The position numbers were made by a program, and so were the translations under genes. From positions 1,835,501 through 1,899,500 of the forward strand of contig NZ_CP022985.1 in NCBI RefSeq assembly GCF_003425985.1: a DNA stretch of 64,000 nt, given 5' to 3'. Positions 43,577 through 51,860 of the stretch are shown piece by piece (within the stretch, counting starts at the first letter, position 1; every line of letters starts with the position of its first letter). The notes under the pieces are model-generated. The model was not told the origin of the DNA and made no database searches. It was given only the letters and a program-made list of their open reading frames with translations. The DNA is from Mariniflexile sp. TRM1-10. GTDB lineage: Bacteria > Bacteroidota > Bacteroidia > Flavobacteriales > Flavobacteriaceae.

Positions 43577-44317
43577 CTAAATCATTTTAGACATTTTGTT
43601 TTGAAATACAAAAAAAGCACGTTTTGAAGCTTTTTCTTCAGCCTTTTTTTTAGAAGTAGCTCTTGCCTTGGCAACAACTTTGTTGTCTATGGATAGTTTA
43701 ACCGAAAAGTGCCTAACCTCGTCATTGCCGGTATCTTCATAAACATTATAACCAAATGTTCTTTTTTCTTTTTGGCACCATTCTATAAGTAAACTTTTAT
43801 AACTTATTACTTTGCCTTCTAAGGTTTCTATATCAACATAAGGGGTTATAACACGTTTATAAATGAATTTTTCACAATATTTATAGCCTTTATCTAAAAA
43901 AATAGCACCAACTAAGGCTTCAAATAAATTACCGTGTATATTATCTCCAAATTGACCGGGAGGGATCTTACTTTCCACTAAACCAATTAAGTTTAGTTCC
44001 TTTCCAAGTTCATTTAAATGCTCTCTACTTACTACTTTAGATCGCATTTTGGTTAGATAGCCTTCATCACCTGCAGGTACTTCAAGATATAAATGGGATG
44101 CAATAACAGCACTTAGCATAGCATCACCTAAAAATTCCAATCGTTCATAATTAATAGCGTTTCCTTTGCTATCTTTTATGTTCATAGATCGGTGTGTAAA
44201 TGCCTTTTTATAGAACTTAATATCTTTTGGCTTAAACCCGAGAATTTTGGTTAATTCCATAAAAAAATTCCCGTTGCGTTTAAAACGGGAATTTAATATG
44301 TTACGAATGTTTTTCAT
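43577..44317 (-). CDS. rnc: Ribonuclease III
   Basis: RNase III cuts double-stranded RNA in rRNA and mRNA maturation. The signature YERLEFLGDAMLSAVIAS carries the metal-binding acids. A second acidic site is in GNLFEALVGAIFLDKGY. A dsRNA-binding domain follows, ending in KKAEEKASKRAF. Length is 246 aa. Only 7 bases separate it from fabF, so it is co-transcribed with acpP-fabF, the usual flavobacterial arrangement. Confidence 0.96.
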   Translation of the reverse strand: MKNIRNILNSRFKRNGNFFMELTKILGFKPKDIKFYKKAFTHRSMNIKDSKGNAINYERLEFLGDAMLSAVIASHLYLEVPAGDEGYLTKMRSKVVSREHLNELGKELNLIGLVESKIPPGQFGDNIHGNLFEALVGAIFLDKGYKYCEKFIYKRVITPYVDIETLEGKVISYKSLLIEWCQKEKRTFGYNVYEDTGNDEVRHFSVKLSIDNKVVAKARATSKKKAEEKASKRAFFVFQNKMSKMI

Positions 44318-44324
44318 TCGGGAT

Positions 44325-45575
44325 TCAGTCTAATTTTTTAAATAATACACAAGCGTTATGTCCGCCAAATCCAAATGTATTACTCATTGCTACTTTAATA
44401 TTGCGTTTTTGGGCTTTGTTTAAAGTTAAATTTAGTTCTGGATCAATATTTTCATCTACCGTAGTGTGGTTAATAGTTGGCGGAATAATACCATGTTCCA
44501 TAGCCAATATAGCCGAAATAGCTTCGATAGCTCCTGCAGCACCCAATAAGTGTCCAGTCATTGATTTTGTTGAATTAATATTTATATGCTTAGCATGACT
44601 ACCGAATATTTCTGAAATTGCTTTTAATTCTGCAACATCGCCTAATGGTGTAGAAGTTCCATGAGTATTAATATGGTCTACATCTTCCGGTTTTAGGCCT
44701 GCATTTTCTAAACAATTTTTCATTACGGCAACAACACCTCTTCCTTCTGGATGTGGTGCTGTCATGTGGTAAGCATCAGACGATAAACCTCCGCCAACAA
44801 ACTCAGCATAAATTTTTGCTCCCCTTGCCTTTGCATGCTCATATTCTTCTAAAATAAGTGCACCTGCGCCTTCGCCAAGTACAAAGCCATCTCTAGTAGC
44901 ATCAAAAGGTCTCGATGCTGTTTCTGGACTTTCGTTTCTAGTTGAAAGGGCATGCATGGCATTAAAACCACCCATTCCAGCAATAGTAACTGCTGCTTCG
45001 CTTCCACCTGTAACAACTATATCACAATGCCCTAAACGAATTGAGTTTAATGCATCAAACATAGCGTTTGCTGAAGAAGCACAAGCAGAAACCGTTGTGT
45101 AATTTGGCCCCATAAATCCATATTTAATGGATATGTTTCCTGGCGCAATGTCTGCAATCATTTTAGGAATAAAGAACGGATTAAATCTTGGTGTTCCGTC
45201 ACCTTTAGCAAAGTTCAAAACTTCTTCCTGAAAAGTTTCTAAACCTCCAATACCTGCACCCCATATAACACCTACCCGTAATTTATTTACGGCATCTAAA
45301 TCTAACTTAGCATCGGCAATAGCCTCATCGGCTGCTACCATGGCATACTGTGTAAATTTATCCATTCTACTGGCAAGCTTTCTGTCAATAAAATCGGTAG
45401 CATTAAAGTTTTTTAATTCGCAAGCAAATTTGGTTTTAAACTTTTCGGTATCAAAATATGTTATAGGCGCAGCACCACTTTGACCACTAATTAAGCCTTC
45501 CCAATATTCGTCTTTGGTATTGCCAATAGGTGTTAAAGCCCCTAGACCCGTGACTACAACTCGTTTTAATTCCAT
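44325..45575 (-). CDS. fabF: 3-oxoacyl-ACP synthase II (FabF)
   Basis: FabF elongates the acyl chain in fatty acid synthesis. The catalytic triad is Cys in VSACASSANAMFDA, His in NTHGTSTPLGD and His in KSMTGHLLGA. The C-terminal SNTFGFGGHNACVLF is typical. Length is 416 aa. It follows acpP by 12 bases. Confidence 0.97.
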   Translation of the reverse strand: MELKRVVVTGLGALTPIGNTKDEYWEGLISGQSGAAPITYFDTEKFKTKFACELKNFNATDFIDRKLASRMDKFTQYAMVAADEAIADAKLDLDAVNKLRVGVIWGAGIGGLETFQEEVLNFAKGDGTPRFNPFFIPKMIADIAPGNISIKYGFMGPNYTTVSACASSANAMFDALNSIRLGHCDIVVTGGSEAAVTIAGMGGFNAMHALSTRNESPETASRPFDATRDGFVLGEGAGALILEEYEHAKARGAKIYAEFVGGGLSSDAYHMTAPHPEGRGVVAVMKNCLENAGLKPEDVDHINTHGTSTPLGDVAELKAISEIFGSHAKHININSTKSMTGHLLGAAGAIEAISAILAMEHGIIPPTINHTTVDENIDPELNLTLNKAQKRNIKVAMSNTFGFGGHNACVLFKKLD

Positions 45576-45587
45576 AAATGTTTTTGC

Positions 45588-45821
45588 TTATTTTGCAGCT
45601 TCTATATAAGAGATAGCTTGACCAACTGTTGCAATATTTTCAGCTTGATCATCTGGAATTTGAATATCGAACTCTTTTTCGAATTCCATTATTAATTCTA
45701 CAGTGTCTAAAGAGTCTGCTCCTAAATCGTTTGTGAAGCTTGCTTCAGTTACAACTTCGTTCTCATCAACTCCTAATTTGTCTACGATAATCGCTTTTAC
45801 TCTTGATGCAATGTCTGACAT
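45588..45821 (-). CDS. acpP: Acyl carrier protein
   Basis: AcpP carries acyl chains on a phosphopantetheine arm attached to S37 in [12 protein letters not shown]. It is 77 aa, acidic and four-helix. It leads the acpP-fabF-rnc operon and has a TATTTTTG box just upstream. Confidence 0.98.
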   Translation of the reverse strand: MSDIASRVKAIIVDKLGVDENEVVTEASFTNDLGADSLDTVELIMEFEKEFDIQIPDDQAENIATVGQAISYIEAAK

Positions 45822-45851
45822 AATGTTTAATTTTAAGTTTTAATTAAGTCG

Positions 45852-45859
45852 CAAAAATA
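45852..45859 (-). promoter_or_regulatory. Promoter -7 box for acpP-fabF-rnc
   Basis: On the minus strand it reads TATTTTTG, 30 bases before the acpP start codon. The gap of 364 bases to purN holds this box, a long AT-rich stretch without a gene, and leader copy C near purN. Confidence 0.45.
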
Positions 45860-46090
45860 AAAAACTTTATTTTATAATTTGCTATTCTGTTAAAAATGTA
45901 TTGGTAATTTACTAAAATTAGTTTTAAGTATTTCAAATTTAACTCTTAATTGTTAATAATTATTCTTTTTTTTGTTCGAAATAATGAAGCATTTTGTCTG
46001 TAAAATGAAATGAGTTTGAAAATTTTATGAGTTATTCTATGAATTTTATTACGAAAGGCATCTGACACTAGTTTAAAAATAAAAAATAAG

Positions 46091-46171
46091 CTGATGAAAC
46101 ACCCATGGGAATGGCATTCACAAACACGAGGATGATTATTCAGGGTGTTCCATCTGACAATTAAAAAACAA
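46091..46171 (+). promoter_or_regulatory. Leader element, copy C (before purN)
   Basis: The stem pairs ctgatgaaacaccc (46091-46104) with gggtgttccatctg (46143-46156), with mismatches. The CATCTG box (46151-46156) is fully complementary to CAGATG at the purN start (46183-46188); both differ from CATATG in the other copies, a compensatory change. A 13-codon upstream ORF runs from 46094 to TGA 46133. Confidence 0.7.
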
Positions 46172-46185
46172 ATAAGTATAAACAG

Positions 46186-46758
46186 ATGAAACGTATAGTA
46201 ATTTTTGCTTCCGGATCTGGAACCAATGCTGAAAATATAATTAAATTTTTTCACAACAGCGAACATGCGTCTGTTGTTTTAGTGCTTACAAATAATCCTC
46301 ATGCCAAAGTTTTAGACCGATGCAAAAACTTAAAGGTTAGCGCGTTATCGTTTAATAAAATAGCTTTTACAGAAACCAATGATGTGCTTAACATTTTAAA
46401 AGCTTCAAAGCCCGATTTAATTGTTTTGGCTGGTTTTTTATGGAAATTTCCTGAGTTTATTCTAAATGAATTCCCAAATAAAGTTATTAATGTTCACCCA
46501 GCGTTATTGCCTAAATATGGGGGTAAAGGTATGTACGGTAGATATGTACATGAAGCTATTGTTGCAAATAAAGAGGTTGAAACGGGTATAACCATTCATT
46601 TTGCAAACGAACATTACGATGAAGGCGCCATTATTTTTCAGGCAAAATGTATGGTGAGTGATGCCGATACAGCTGAAGATGTTGCAGCTAAAATTCACGA
46701 ATTGGAAATGGCCCATTTTCCGAAAGTTGTTGAAAAGCTGCTGTTAGAAAAACTTTAA
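46186..46758 (+). CDS. purN: Phosphoribosylglycinamide formyltransferase PurN
   Basis: PurN transfers a formyl group from 10-formyltetrahydrofolate in purine synthesis. The motifs FASGSGTNAENI, the catalytic stretch VINVHPALLPKYGGKGMYG and ITIHFANEHYDEGAIIFQ (Asp) are present. Length is 190 aa. Its start codon is inside the pairing potential of leader copy C, so translation may be switched. A second purine gene, purF, lies 1.8 kb downstream. Confidence 0.95.
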   Translation: MKRIVIFASGSGTNAENIIKFFHNSEHASVVLVLTNNPHAKVLDRCKNLKVSALSFNKIAFTETNDVLNILKASKPDLIVLAGFLWKFPEFILNEFPNKVINVHPALLPKYGGKGMYGRYVHEAIVANKEVETGITIHFANEHYDEGAIIFQAKCMVSDADTAEDVAAKIHELEMAHFPKVVEKLLLEKL

Positions 46759-46771
46759 AACTTAAATTCAT

Positions 46772-46800
46772 AAGATTCCCTCCTTCGAGGGAATGACAAA
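46772..46800. repeat. Short palindrome ATTCCCTC-cttc-GAGGGAAT
   Basis: A perfect 8-bp stem with a 4-base loop precedes the RNase H gene; the same layout occurs at 24144. It supplies the first ATG of the frame (46793), so the real start is the ATG at 46802. Confidence 0.6.
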
Positions 46801-46801
46801 A

Positions 46802-47443
46802 ATGAGTAAGAAAAAGAAAAAATATTATACCGTTTGGAAAGGCCACAAAACAGGGGTTTTTGAAACGTGGAATGATTGCAAAGCACAAATAACCAATTTT
46901 GAAGGTGCACAATATAAATCGTTTGAAAGTTTTGATGCTGCTAAAGAAGCTCTAAAAGGTAATTATTTTAACTATGTTGGAAAAAAAGCCGGTTTTAAAA
47001 GTGAATTATCCGTAGAACAGCTAAAAAAAATAGGGTTACCTAATTACAATTCCATTTCAGTTGATGCAGCTTCCAGTGGAAACCCGGGTATTATGGAATA
47101 CCGAGGTGTAGAAACCAAAAGCAAAAAGCAACTTTTTATTCAAGGTCCTTTTGAAGAGGGTACCAATAATATAGGGGAGTTCTTAGCCATTGTGCATGGT
47201 TTGGCATTGCTTAAAAAAAACAATAGTGACCGTATTTTATATACTGATAGTAAAACCGCCATAAGTTGGGTGAAAAAGAAACGCTGCAATACCAAGTTAG
47301 AACGAAACGAGAAAAACAAAACCCTTTTTGAATTGGTTGACAGAGCTGAAAATTGGCTGAAAACAAATACCTATACCACCGTTATAGTAAAATGGGAAAC
47401 CAAAGCTTGGGGCGAAATTCCTGCCGATTTTGGACGAAAATAA
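46802..47443 (+). CDS. rnhA: RNase H1-like protein with viroplasmin domain
   Basis: This 213-aa enzyme degrades RNA in RNA-DNA hybrids. An N-terminal viroplasmin/caulimovirus-type domain (KYYTVWKGHKTGVFETWNDCKAQITNF) binds the hybrid. The catalytic domain carries ISVDAASSGNPG (Asp), NIGEFLAIVHGL (Glu), LYTDSKTAISWV (Asp) and a C-terminal Asp in PADFGRK. The start at 46802 excludes repeat sequence. Confidence 0.9.
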   Translation: MSKKKKKYYTVWKGHKTGVFETWNDCKAQITNFEGAQYKSFESFDAAKEALKGNYFNYVGKKAGFKSELSVEQLKKIGLPNYNSISVDAASSGNPGIMEYRGVETKSKKQLFIQGPFEEGTNNIGEFLAIVHGLALLKKNNSDRILYTDSKTAISWVKKKRCNTKLERNEKNKTLFELVDRAENWLKTNTYTTVIVKWETKAWGEIPADFGRK

Positions 47444-47492
47444 CAGATTTTCTTGTAGCTGTTTAAAACGATACTATTCACAAAAAATATTC

Positions 47493-47522
47493 TTGCCTTA
47501 GTATTTAAAAGGCTTATATTTG
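47493..47522 (+). promoter_or_regulatory. Promoter for the PfkB kinase gene
   Basis: TTG at 47493-47495 and TATATTTG at 47515-47522 with a 19-base spacer give the best match in the window to the flavobacterial promoter (TTG-N19-TAnnTTTG). The ATG follows 22 bases later. Confidence 0.75.
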
Positions 47523-47544
47523 CACAAAATTATCACACGCTTTT

Positions 47545-48471
47545 ATGAGCAAATTAGTAATTGTTGGCACCGTAGCTTTTGATGCTATAGAAACGCCTTT
47601 CGGTAAAACCGATAAAATTCTTGGTGGTGCTGCAACATTTATTGGTTTAGCTGCTTCACATTTTAATATTGATGCTGCTGCAGTCTCTATTGTGGGGGGC
47701 GATTTTCCTCAAAAATATTTAGATCTTTTATCAAATAAAAACATTGATATTTCGGGTATCGAAATTGTTAAAGAAGGAAAAACATTCTTTTGGAGTGGTC
47801 GTTACCATAATGATATGAATTCTAGAGATACATTGGTTACCGAACTAAACACCCTTGCCGATTTTAACCCCGTAGTTCCTGAAAATTATCGTGATGCAGA
47901 AATTGTGATGTTAGGAAATTTGCATCCTATCGTCCAATTGAGTGTATTAGACCAAATGGTTAATAAACCAAAATTGGTTATTTTAGATACTATGAATTTT
48001 TGGATGGATAGTGCCCTTGATGATTTACATAACGTTATGAAACGTGTAGATGTTATTACTATAAACGATGAAGAAGCCAGGCAACTTACCGGAGAGTACT
48101 CTTTGGTAGTGGCTGCCAGAAAAATTCATGCCATGGGACCTAAATATGTAGTGATTAAAAAAGGCGAGCATGGTGCATTATTGTTTCATAATGATGAGGT
48201 GTTTTACGCTCCGGCTTTGCCTTTAGAAGAAGTATTTGACCCAACAGGAGCAGGTGATACCTTTGCGGGAGGATTTGCAGGCTATATTGCCAAAACAGGA
48301 GATACGTCCTTTGAGAACATGAAGAATGCTGTGATTTTTGGATCGACACTAGCATCGTTTTGTGTTGAAAAATTTGGAACCGAACGTATGAAAAATTTAA
48401 AAAGCGAAGAAATACATAAACGATTGTTACAATTTAAGCAATTAACACAATTCAATATAAAATTAGCATAA
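47545..48471 (+). CDS. PfkB family carbohydrate kinase
   Basis: This 308-aa cytoplasmic ribokinase-like enzyme phosphorylates a sugar or nucleoside. Motifs: GGAATFIGLAASHF near the start and EEVFDPTGAGDTFAGGFAGYI with the catalytic Asp. The substrate cannot be told from sequence alone. Location between purine genes suggests a nucleoside, but this is inference. It has its own promoter and terminator, so it is a one-gene unit. Confidence 0.88.
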   Translation: MSKLVIVGTVAFDAIETPFGKTDKILGGAATFIGLAASHFNIDAAAVSIVGGDFPQKYLDLLSNKNIDISGIEIVKEGKTFFWSGRYHNDMNSRDTLVTELNTLADFNPVVPENYRDAEIVMLGNLHPIVQLSVLDQMVNKPKLVILDTMNFWMDSALDDLHNVMKRVDVITINDEEARQLTGEYSLVVAARKIHAMGPKYVVIKKGEHGALLFHNDEVFYAPALPLEEVFDPTGAGDTFAGGFAGYIAKTGDTSFENMKNAVIFGSTLASFCVEKFGTERMKNLKSEEIHKRLLQFKQLTQFNIKLA

Positions 48472-48473
48472 AC

Positions 48474-48501
48474 CAACGCGCTCAAAATAGAGCGCGTTTT
48501 T
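48474..48501 (+). terminator. Terminator after the PfkB gene
   Basis: aacgcgctc / gagcgcgtt pairs perfectly with a 6-base loop and runs into a T-run 2 bases past the stop. Confidence 0.85.
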
Positions 48502-48596
48502 AATTTAAATAATAATTATTCATTTCAGCGAAGTCAAGGATTCACGAATTCAACGACATGAAATAAAATTAATGAGTAAAGCGAAAATCTTTAAAA

Positions 48597-50495
48597 ATGA
48601 GTGATTCAATAAAACACGAATGTGGCATAGCCGTTTTAAGACTTTTAAAACCGTTAGAATTTTATAAAGAAAAATATGGAAGTGCTTTTTATGGGGTAAA
48701 TAAAATGTACCTCATGATGGAAAAACAGCATAACCGTGGGCAAGACGGTGCAGGTTTTGCAAGCATTAAATTAAACACAAAACCAGGAGAGCGCTATATT
48801 AGTCGTGTACGTTCTATAGCACAACAACCCATTCAAGATATATTTGCTCAAATTAACGAACGCGTTAATAAAGAATTCTTGGCACATCCTGAATATACGG
48901 ATGATGTAGCTCTACAAAAAAAGCACATACCTTATATAGGCGAGGTGTTTTTAGGGCATGTTCGCTATGGTACTTTCGGAAAAAACAGCGTTGAAAGTGT
49001 GCACCCGTTTTTAAGACAAAACAATTGGATGCACCGAAATTTAATTATGGCGGGCAACTTTAACATGACCAATGTTAAAGAACTATTTAGCAATCTTATT
49101 CGTTTAGGGCAACATCCCAAAGAATATACCGATACCATTACTATTATGGAAAAAATCGGTCATTTTTTGGATGATGCCGTAAGTAAAATTTATAAAGACG
49201 TAAAAAAAGAAGGTTTTAGTAAAATGGATGCTTCTCCATTAATAGCCGAACGATTAAACGTAGCAAAAATTTTAAGAAAAGCGGCTAAAAATTGGGATGG
49301 CGGTTATGCCATGGCAGGACTCATTGGTCATGGTGATTCGTTTGTATTAAGGGATCCGGCAGGAATAAGACCAACATACTATTATCAAGATGATGAAATT
49401 GTTGTCATTGCATCCGAACGTCCAGTTATTCAAACCGTATTCAATGTGAAATTTGAAGACGTAAAAGAATTAGAACCAGGGCATGCTATTATTACTAAAA
49501 AATCTGGTAAAGTAGTTATTAAAAAAATATTAGAGCCTTTAGAGCGCAAAGCATGTTCGTTTGAGCGTATTTATTTCTCTAGAGGAAGTGATGCCGAAAT
49601 TTATCAAGAACGTAAGATGCTAGGTAAATTATTAATGCCTAAGGTTTTGGATGCCATTGATAATGACACAAAAAACACGGTGTTTTCTTATATTCCGAAT
49701 ACGGCTGAAACCTCGTTTTTTGGAATGATAGAAACTGCCGAAGCTGCTTTAAACAAAAAGAAAACGGCTGCTATTTTAACGGGGCAACGTTCTATTTCTG
49801 CAGATAAAGTTACCGAAGTGCTATCAGAGCGCATTCGCGTAGAGAAAATTGCCATTAAAGACGTCAAGCTAAGAACATTTATAACCGAAGATAGTAGTAG
49901 AGACGATTTGGTAGCGCACGTTTATGATGTTACCTATGGCGTTATTAAACCAAACGACAATTTAGTGATTATTGATGATAGTATTGTAAGAGGTACCACA
50001 TTAAAGAAGAGTATTTTAAAAATGCTCGATCGTTTAAACCCGAAGAAGATTGTCGTGGTTTCGTCGGCACCTCAAATACGCTATCCTGATTGTTATGGTA
50101 TTGATATGGCCAATCTGGAAAGCTTAGTGGCTTTTAGAGCTGCATTGGAACTATTAAAAGAAACCAATAAGTATCATATTGTAGAAGAAGTTTATAATAA
50201 ATGTATAGATCAAACGGAGTTAGAAGATGTTTATGTACAGAATTTTGTGAAAGAGATTTATGATCCTTTTACAGATGAACAAATCTCTGATAAAATAGCA
50301 GAACTTTTAAGCGATGAAAGCATAAAAGCCGAAGTCAAAATTATTTTCCAATCAGTTGAAAATTTACATAAAGCATGTCCAGAACATTTGGGCGATTGGT
50401 ATTTTACAGGAAACTATCCAACCGTTGGTGGTAATAGAGTTGTAAACCGTGCTTTTATTAATTTTTACGAAGGCAATAAAGAACGTGCTTATTAA
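48597..50495 (+). CDS. purF: Amidophosphoribosyltransferase-like protein (long PurF)
   Basis: PurF makes phosphoribosylamine from PRPP and glutamine, the first step of purine synthesis. The class II amidotransferase cysteine is C9 in KHECGIAVL, so eight residues would be cut off to expose it. The PRPP motif is VIIDDSIVRGTTLKKS. The 632-aa length exceeds the usual 470-510; the extra is in the C-terminal region after about residue 500. A second, standard purF may exist elsewhere in the genome, so the symbol is tentative. It ends in a MITE-like repeat. Confidence 0.85.
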   Translation: MSDSIKHECGIAVLRLLKPLEFYKEKYGSAFYGVNKMYLMMEKQHNRGQDGAGFASIKLNTKPGERYISRVRSIAQQPIQDIFAQINERVNKEFLAHPEYTDDVALQKKHIPYIGEVFLGHVRYGTFGKNSVESVHPFLRQNNWMHRNLIMAGNFNMTNVKELFSNLIRLGQHPKEYTDTITIMEKIGHFLDDAVSKIYKDVKKEGFSKMDASPLIAERLNVAKILRKAAKNWDGGYAMAGLIGHGDSFVLRDPAGIRPTYYYQDDEIVVIASERPVIQTVFNVKFEDVKELEPGHAIITKKSGKVVIKKILEPLERKACSFERIYFSRGSDAEIYQERKMLGKLLMPKVLDAIDNDTKNTVFSYIPNTAETSFFGMIETAEAALNKKKTAAILTGQRSISADKVTEVLSERIRVEKIAIKDVKLRTFITEDSSRDDLVAHVYDVTYGVIKPNDNLVIIDDSIVRGTTLKKSILKMLDRLNPKKIVVVSSAPQIRYPDCYGIDMANLESLVAFRAALELLKETNKYHIVEEVYNKCIDQTELEDVYVQNFVKEIYDPFTDEQISDKIAELLSDESIKAEVKIIFQSVENLHKACPEHLGDWYFTGNYPTVGGNRVVNRAFINFYEGNKERAY

Positions 50496-50656
50496 GAGAC
50501 TGTTTAAGTTTTATCCTTTGGCTCTTTTATATGCCTTTTTCCGCCATATATTAGCTATTTTTCGGTTCATAGCCATAGCTATGAACCGAAAAATAGCTTC
50601 GCCTAACAAAAAAATACCCTATAAAATATTCCAAAAACAAAATTTAAACAGTCTCT
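50495..50656. mobile_element. MITE-like palindromic element
   Basis: Ends are inverted repeats: 50495-50512 (agagactgtttaagtttt) against 50639-50656. Inside, a perfect 20-bp stem (50554-50573 with 50578-50597, loop cata) dominates. It has no coding capacity worth naming; a 69-codon frame across it is a shadow. It begins at the purF stop codon. Related ends lie at 25859-25882 and 37881-37898. Confidence 0.6.
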
Positions 50657-50762
50657 AATTTGTTTTGTAATCAATTTATAGACACCTATATCAGGGAAAA
50701 TACATTTAATCTAAAAAAAACGCCGTTTATCTAATAAATAATACGGTTCTCCAAAATACCTA

Positions 50763-50770
50763 TAAATTAG
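50763..50770 (+). promoter_or_regulatory. Promoter-like box for the first small RNA
   Basis: TAAATTAG sits two bases before the conserved RNA sequence, the same spacing as the exact TATATTTG box of copy 2. Confidence 0.35.
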
Positions 50771-50772
50771 CG

Positions 50773-50848
50773 TCACCATAACATAAGTAGGTTAAGTTCA
50801 TGGTAGATTTGGGGCAAAAAAAGGTGAACACTCGTTCGCCTTTTTTTA
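50773..50848 (+). ncRNA. Putative small RNA, copy 1
   Basis: An RNA of about 75 nt shares long identical stretches with copy 2 (50964). Hairpin 1 pairs accataac (50775-50782) with gttcatggt (50796-50804). The 3' hairpin aggtgaac/gttcgcct ends in a T-run, forming a terminator. No ORF. The gap 50657-51122 holds both copies and otherwise nothing I recognise. Confidence 0.7.
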
Positions 50849-50953
50849 TGCAATTTAGTTTCCTGCTAAATGTTTGTATAATTAACAAAAAATCGCTTAA
50901 GCCAATATATAGGCTGTTTGACTAAAATATTTTTCGCAATGTTGAAGCTAATA

Positions 50954-50961
50954 TATATTTG
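50954..50961 (+). promoter_or_regulatory. Promoter -7 box for the second small RNA
   Basis: TATATTTG matches the consensus exactly and ends two bases before the conserved RNA sequence. Confidence 0.6.
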
Positions 50962-50963
50962 GC

Positions 50964-51036
50964 TCACCATAACATAAGTAGGTTAAGTTTATGGTAGATT
51001 TGGGAGAAAAAGGTGAACACATGTTCACCTTTTTCA
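50964..51036 (+). ncRNA. Putative small RNA, copy 2
   Basis: Its 5' hairpin pairs accataac (50966-50973) with gtttatggt (50987-50995), better than copy 1. The terminator stem aggtgaac/gttcacct is perfect and followed by Ts. The difference T-G to T-A in the terminator stem keeps pairing between copies. Orientation converges on sodA. Confidence 0.72.
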
Positions 51037-51062
51037 TTTTATAAACTTTGCTAAACTTTGGC

Positions 51063-51099
51063 ATAAAAAAAATCGTCCAGAAAAAATTCCAGACGATTT
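51063..51099 (-). terminator. Terminator after sodA
   Basis: aaatcgtc (51070-51077) pairs with gacgattt (51092-51099). On the minus strand it is followed by a T-run. Confidence 0.65.
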
Positions 51100-51122
51100 A
51101 TATTAAAAGTTTTTTAACCTAG

Positions 51123-51731
51123 TTATTTCGCTTCTGCGTAACGTTTTTCAACTTCATTCCAATTAATGACATTAAAAAATGCATTGATATAATCTGGACG
51201 ACGGTTTTGGTAGTTTAAGTAATAAGCATGTTCCCAAACGTCAATCCCTAAAATAGGGGTTCCGCCACAACCAACTCCTGGCATTAATGGGTTATCTTGG
51301 TTTGGAGAAGAGCAAACTTCTACTTTACCTCCTTTTTGTACACATAACCAAGCCCATCCTGAACCAAAACGTGTAGCTGCCGCTTTTGAAAAAGCATCTT
51401 TAAAAGCATCTACAGAGCCATAAGCATCTTCGATAGCATTTTTTAATTCGCCAGATAAATCTCCTTTTCCTTTTGGATTCATAACATTCCAAAATAATGA
51501 GTGGTTGTAAAATCCACCGCCATTATTTCTTACTGCTGCATTGTTCATATCAAGATTAGCAAGTATATCTTCAATAGATTTCCCATCTAAATCGGTTCCT
51601 GCAATAGCATTATTTAAATTGGTTGTATATCCTTGGTGATGTTTTGAGTGGTGTATCTCCATAGTACGAGCGTCTATATGAGGCTCTAAAGCATCATAAG
51701 CATATCCTAATTCCGGTAATTCGAAAGCCAT
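51123..51731 (-). CDS. sodA: Superoxide dismutase (Mn/Fe)
   Basis: Sod converts superoxide to oxygen and peroxide. The metal ligands are His in HHSKHHQGY, His in [10 protein letters not shown], Asp in [10 protein letters not shown] and the following His. The NQDNPLMPG stretch is the manganese-type pattern. The ATG ending at 51731 gives 202 aa and starts at [15 protein letters not shown]; the in-frame extension of 14 residues is not part of the family. Confidence 0.95.
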   Translation of the reverse strand: MAFELPELGYAYDALEPHIDARTMEIHHSKHHQGYTTNLNNAIAGTDLDGKSIEDILANLDMNNAAVRNNGGGFYNHSLFWNVMNPKGKGDLSGELKNAIEDAYGSVDAFKDAFSKAAATRFGSGWAWLCVQKGGKVEVCSSPNQDNPLMPGVGCGGTPILGIDVWEHAYYLNYQNRRPDYINAFFNVINWNEVEKRYAEAK

Positions 51732-51770
51732 AATTTTTTGTTTTAATTTATTAGTATTTATTTTCTTTTC

Positions 51771-51778
51771 CAAATTTA
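51771..51778 (-). promoter_or_regulatory. Promoter -7 box for sodA
   Basis: On the minus strand it reads TAAATTTG, 39 bases before the start codon, with a TTG 14 bases further up. Confidence 0.5.
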
Positions 51779-51860
51779 CGGATAAAACGCATCAATTAAA
51801 AATAATTAATTGTTATCAAGTGATTGATAGTTTTTATCTTGTATGCAAAATTTAAAATTC

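Noticed and set aside
46091-46156. CTGATGA followed by GAAAC-like bases, suggestive of a hammerhead ribozyme
   Set aside because: Only copy C has CTGATGA; stems II and III and the cleavage triplet are missing, and the other three leader copies lack the core.
50449-50658. 69-codon frame after purF
   Set aside because: It runs through the MITE-like palindrome and overlaps the purF end; no domain or codon signal.
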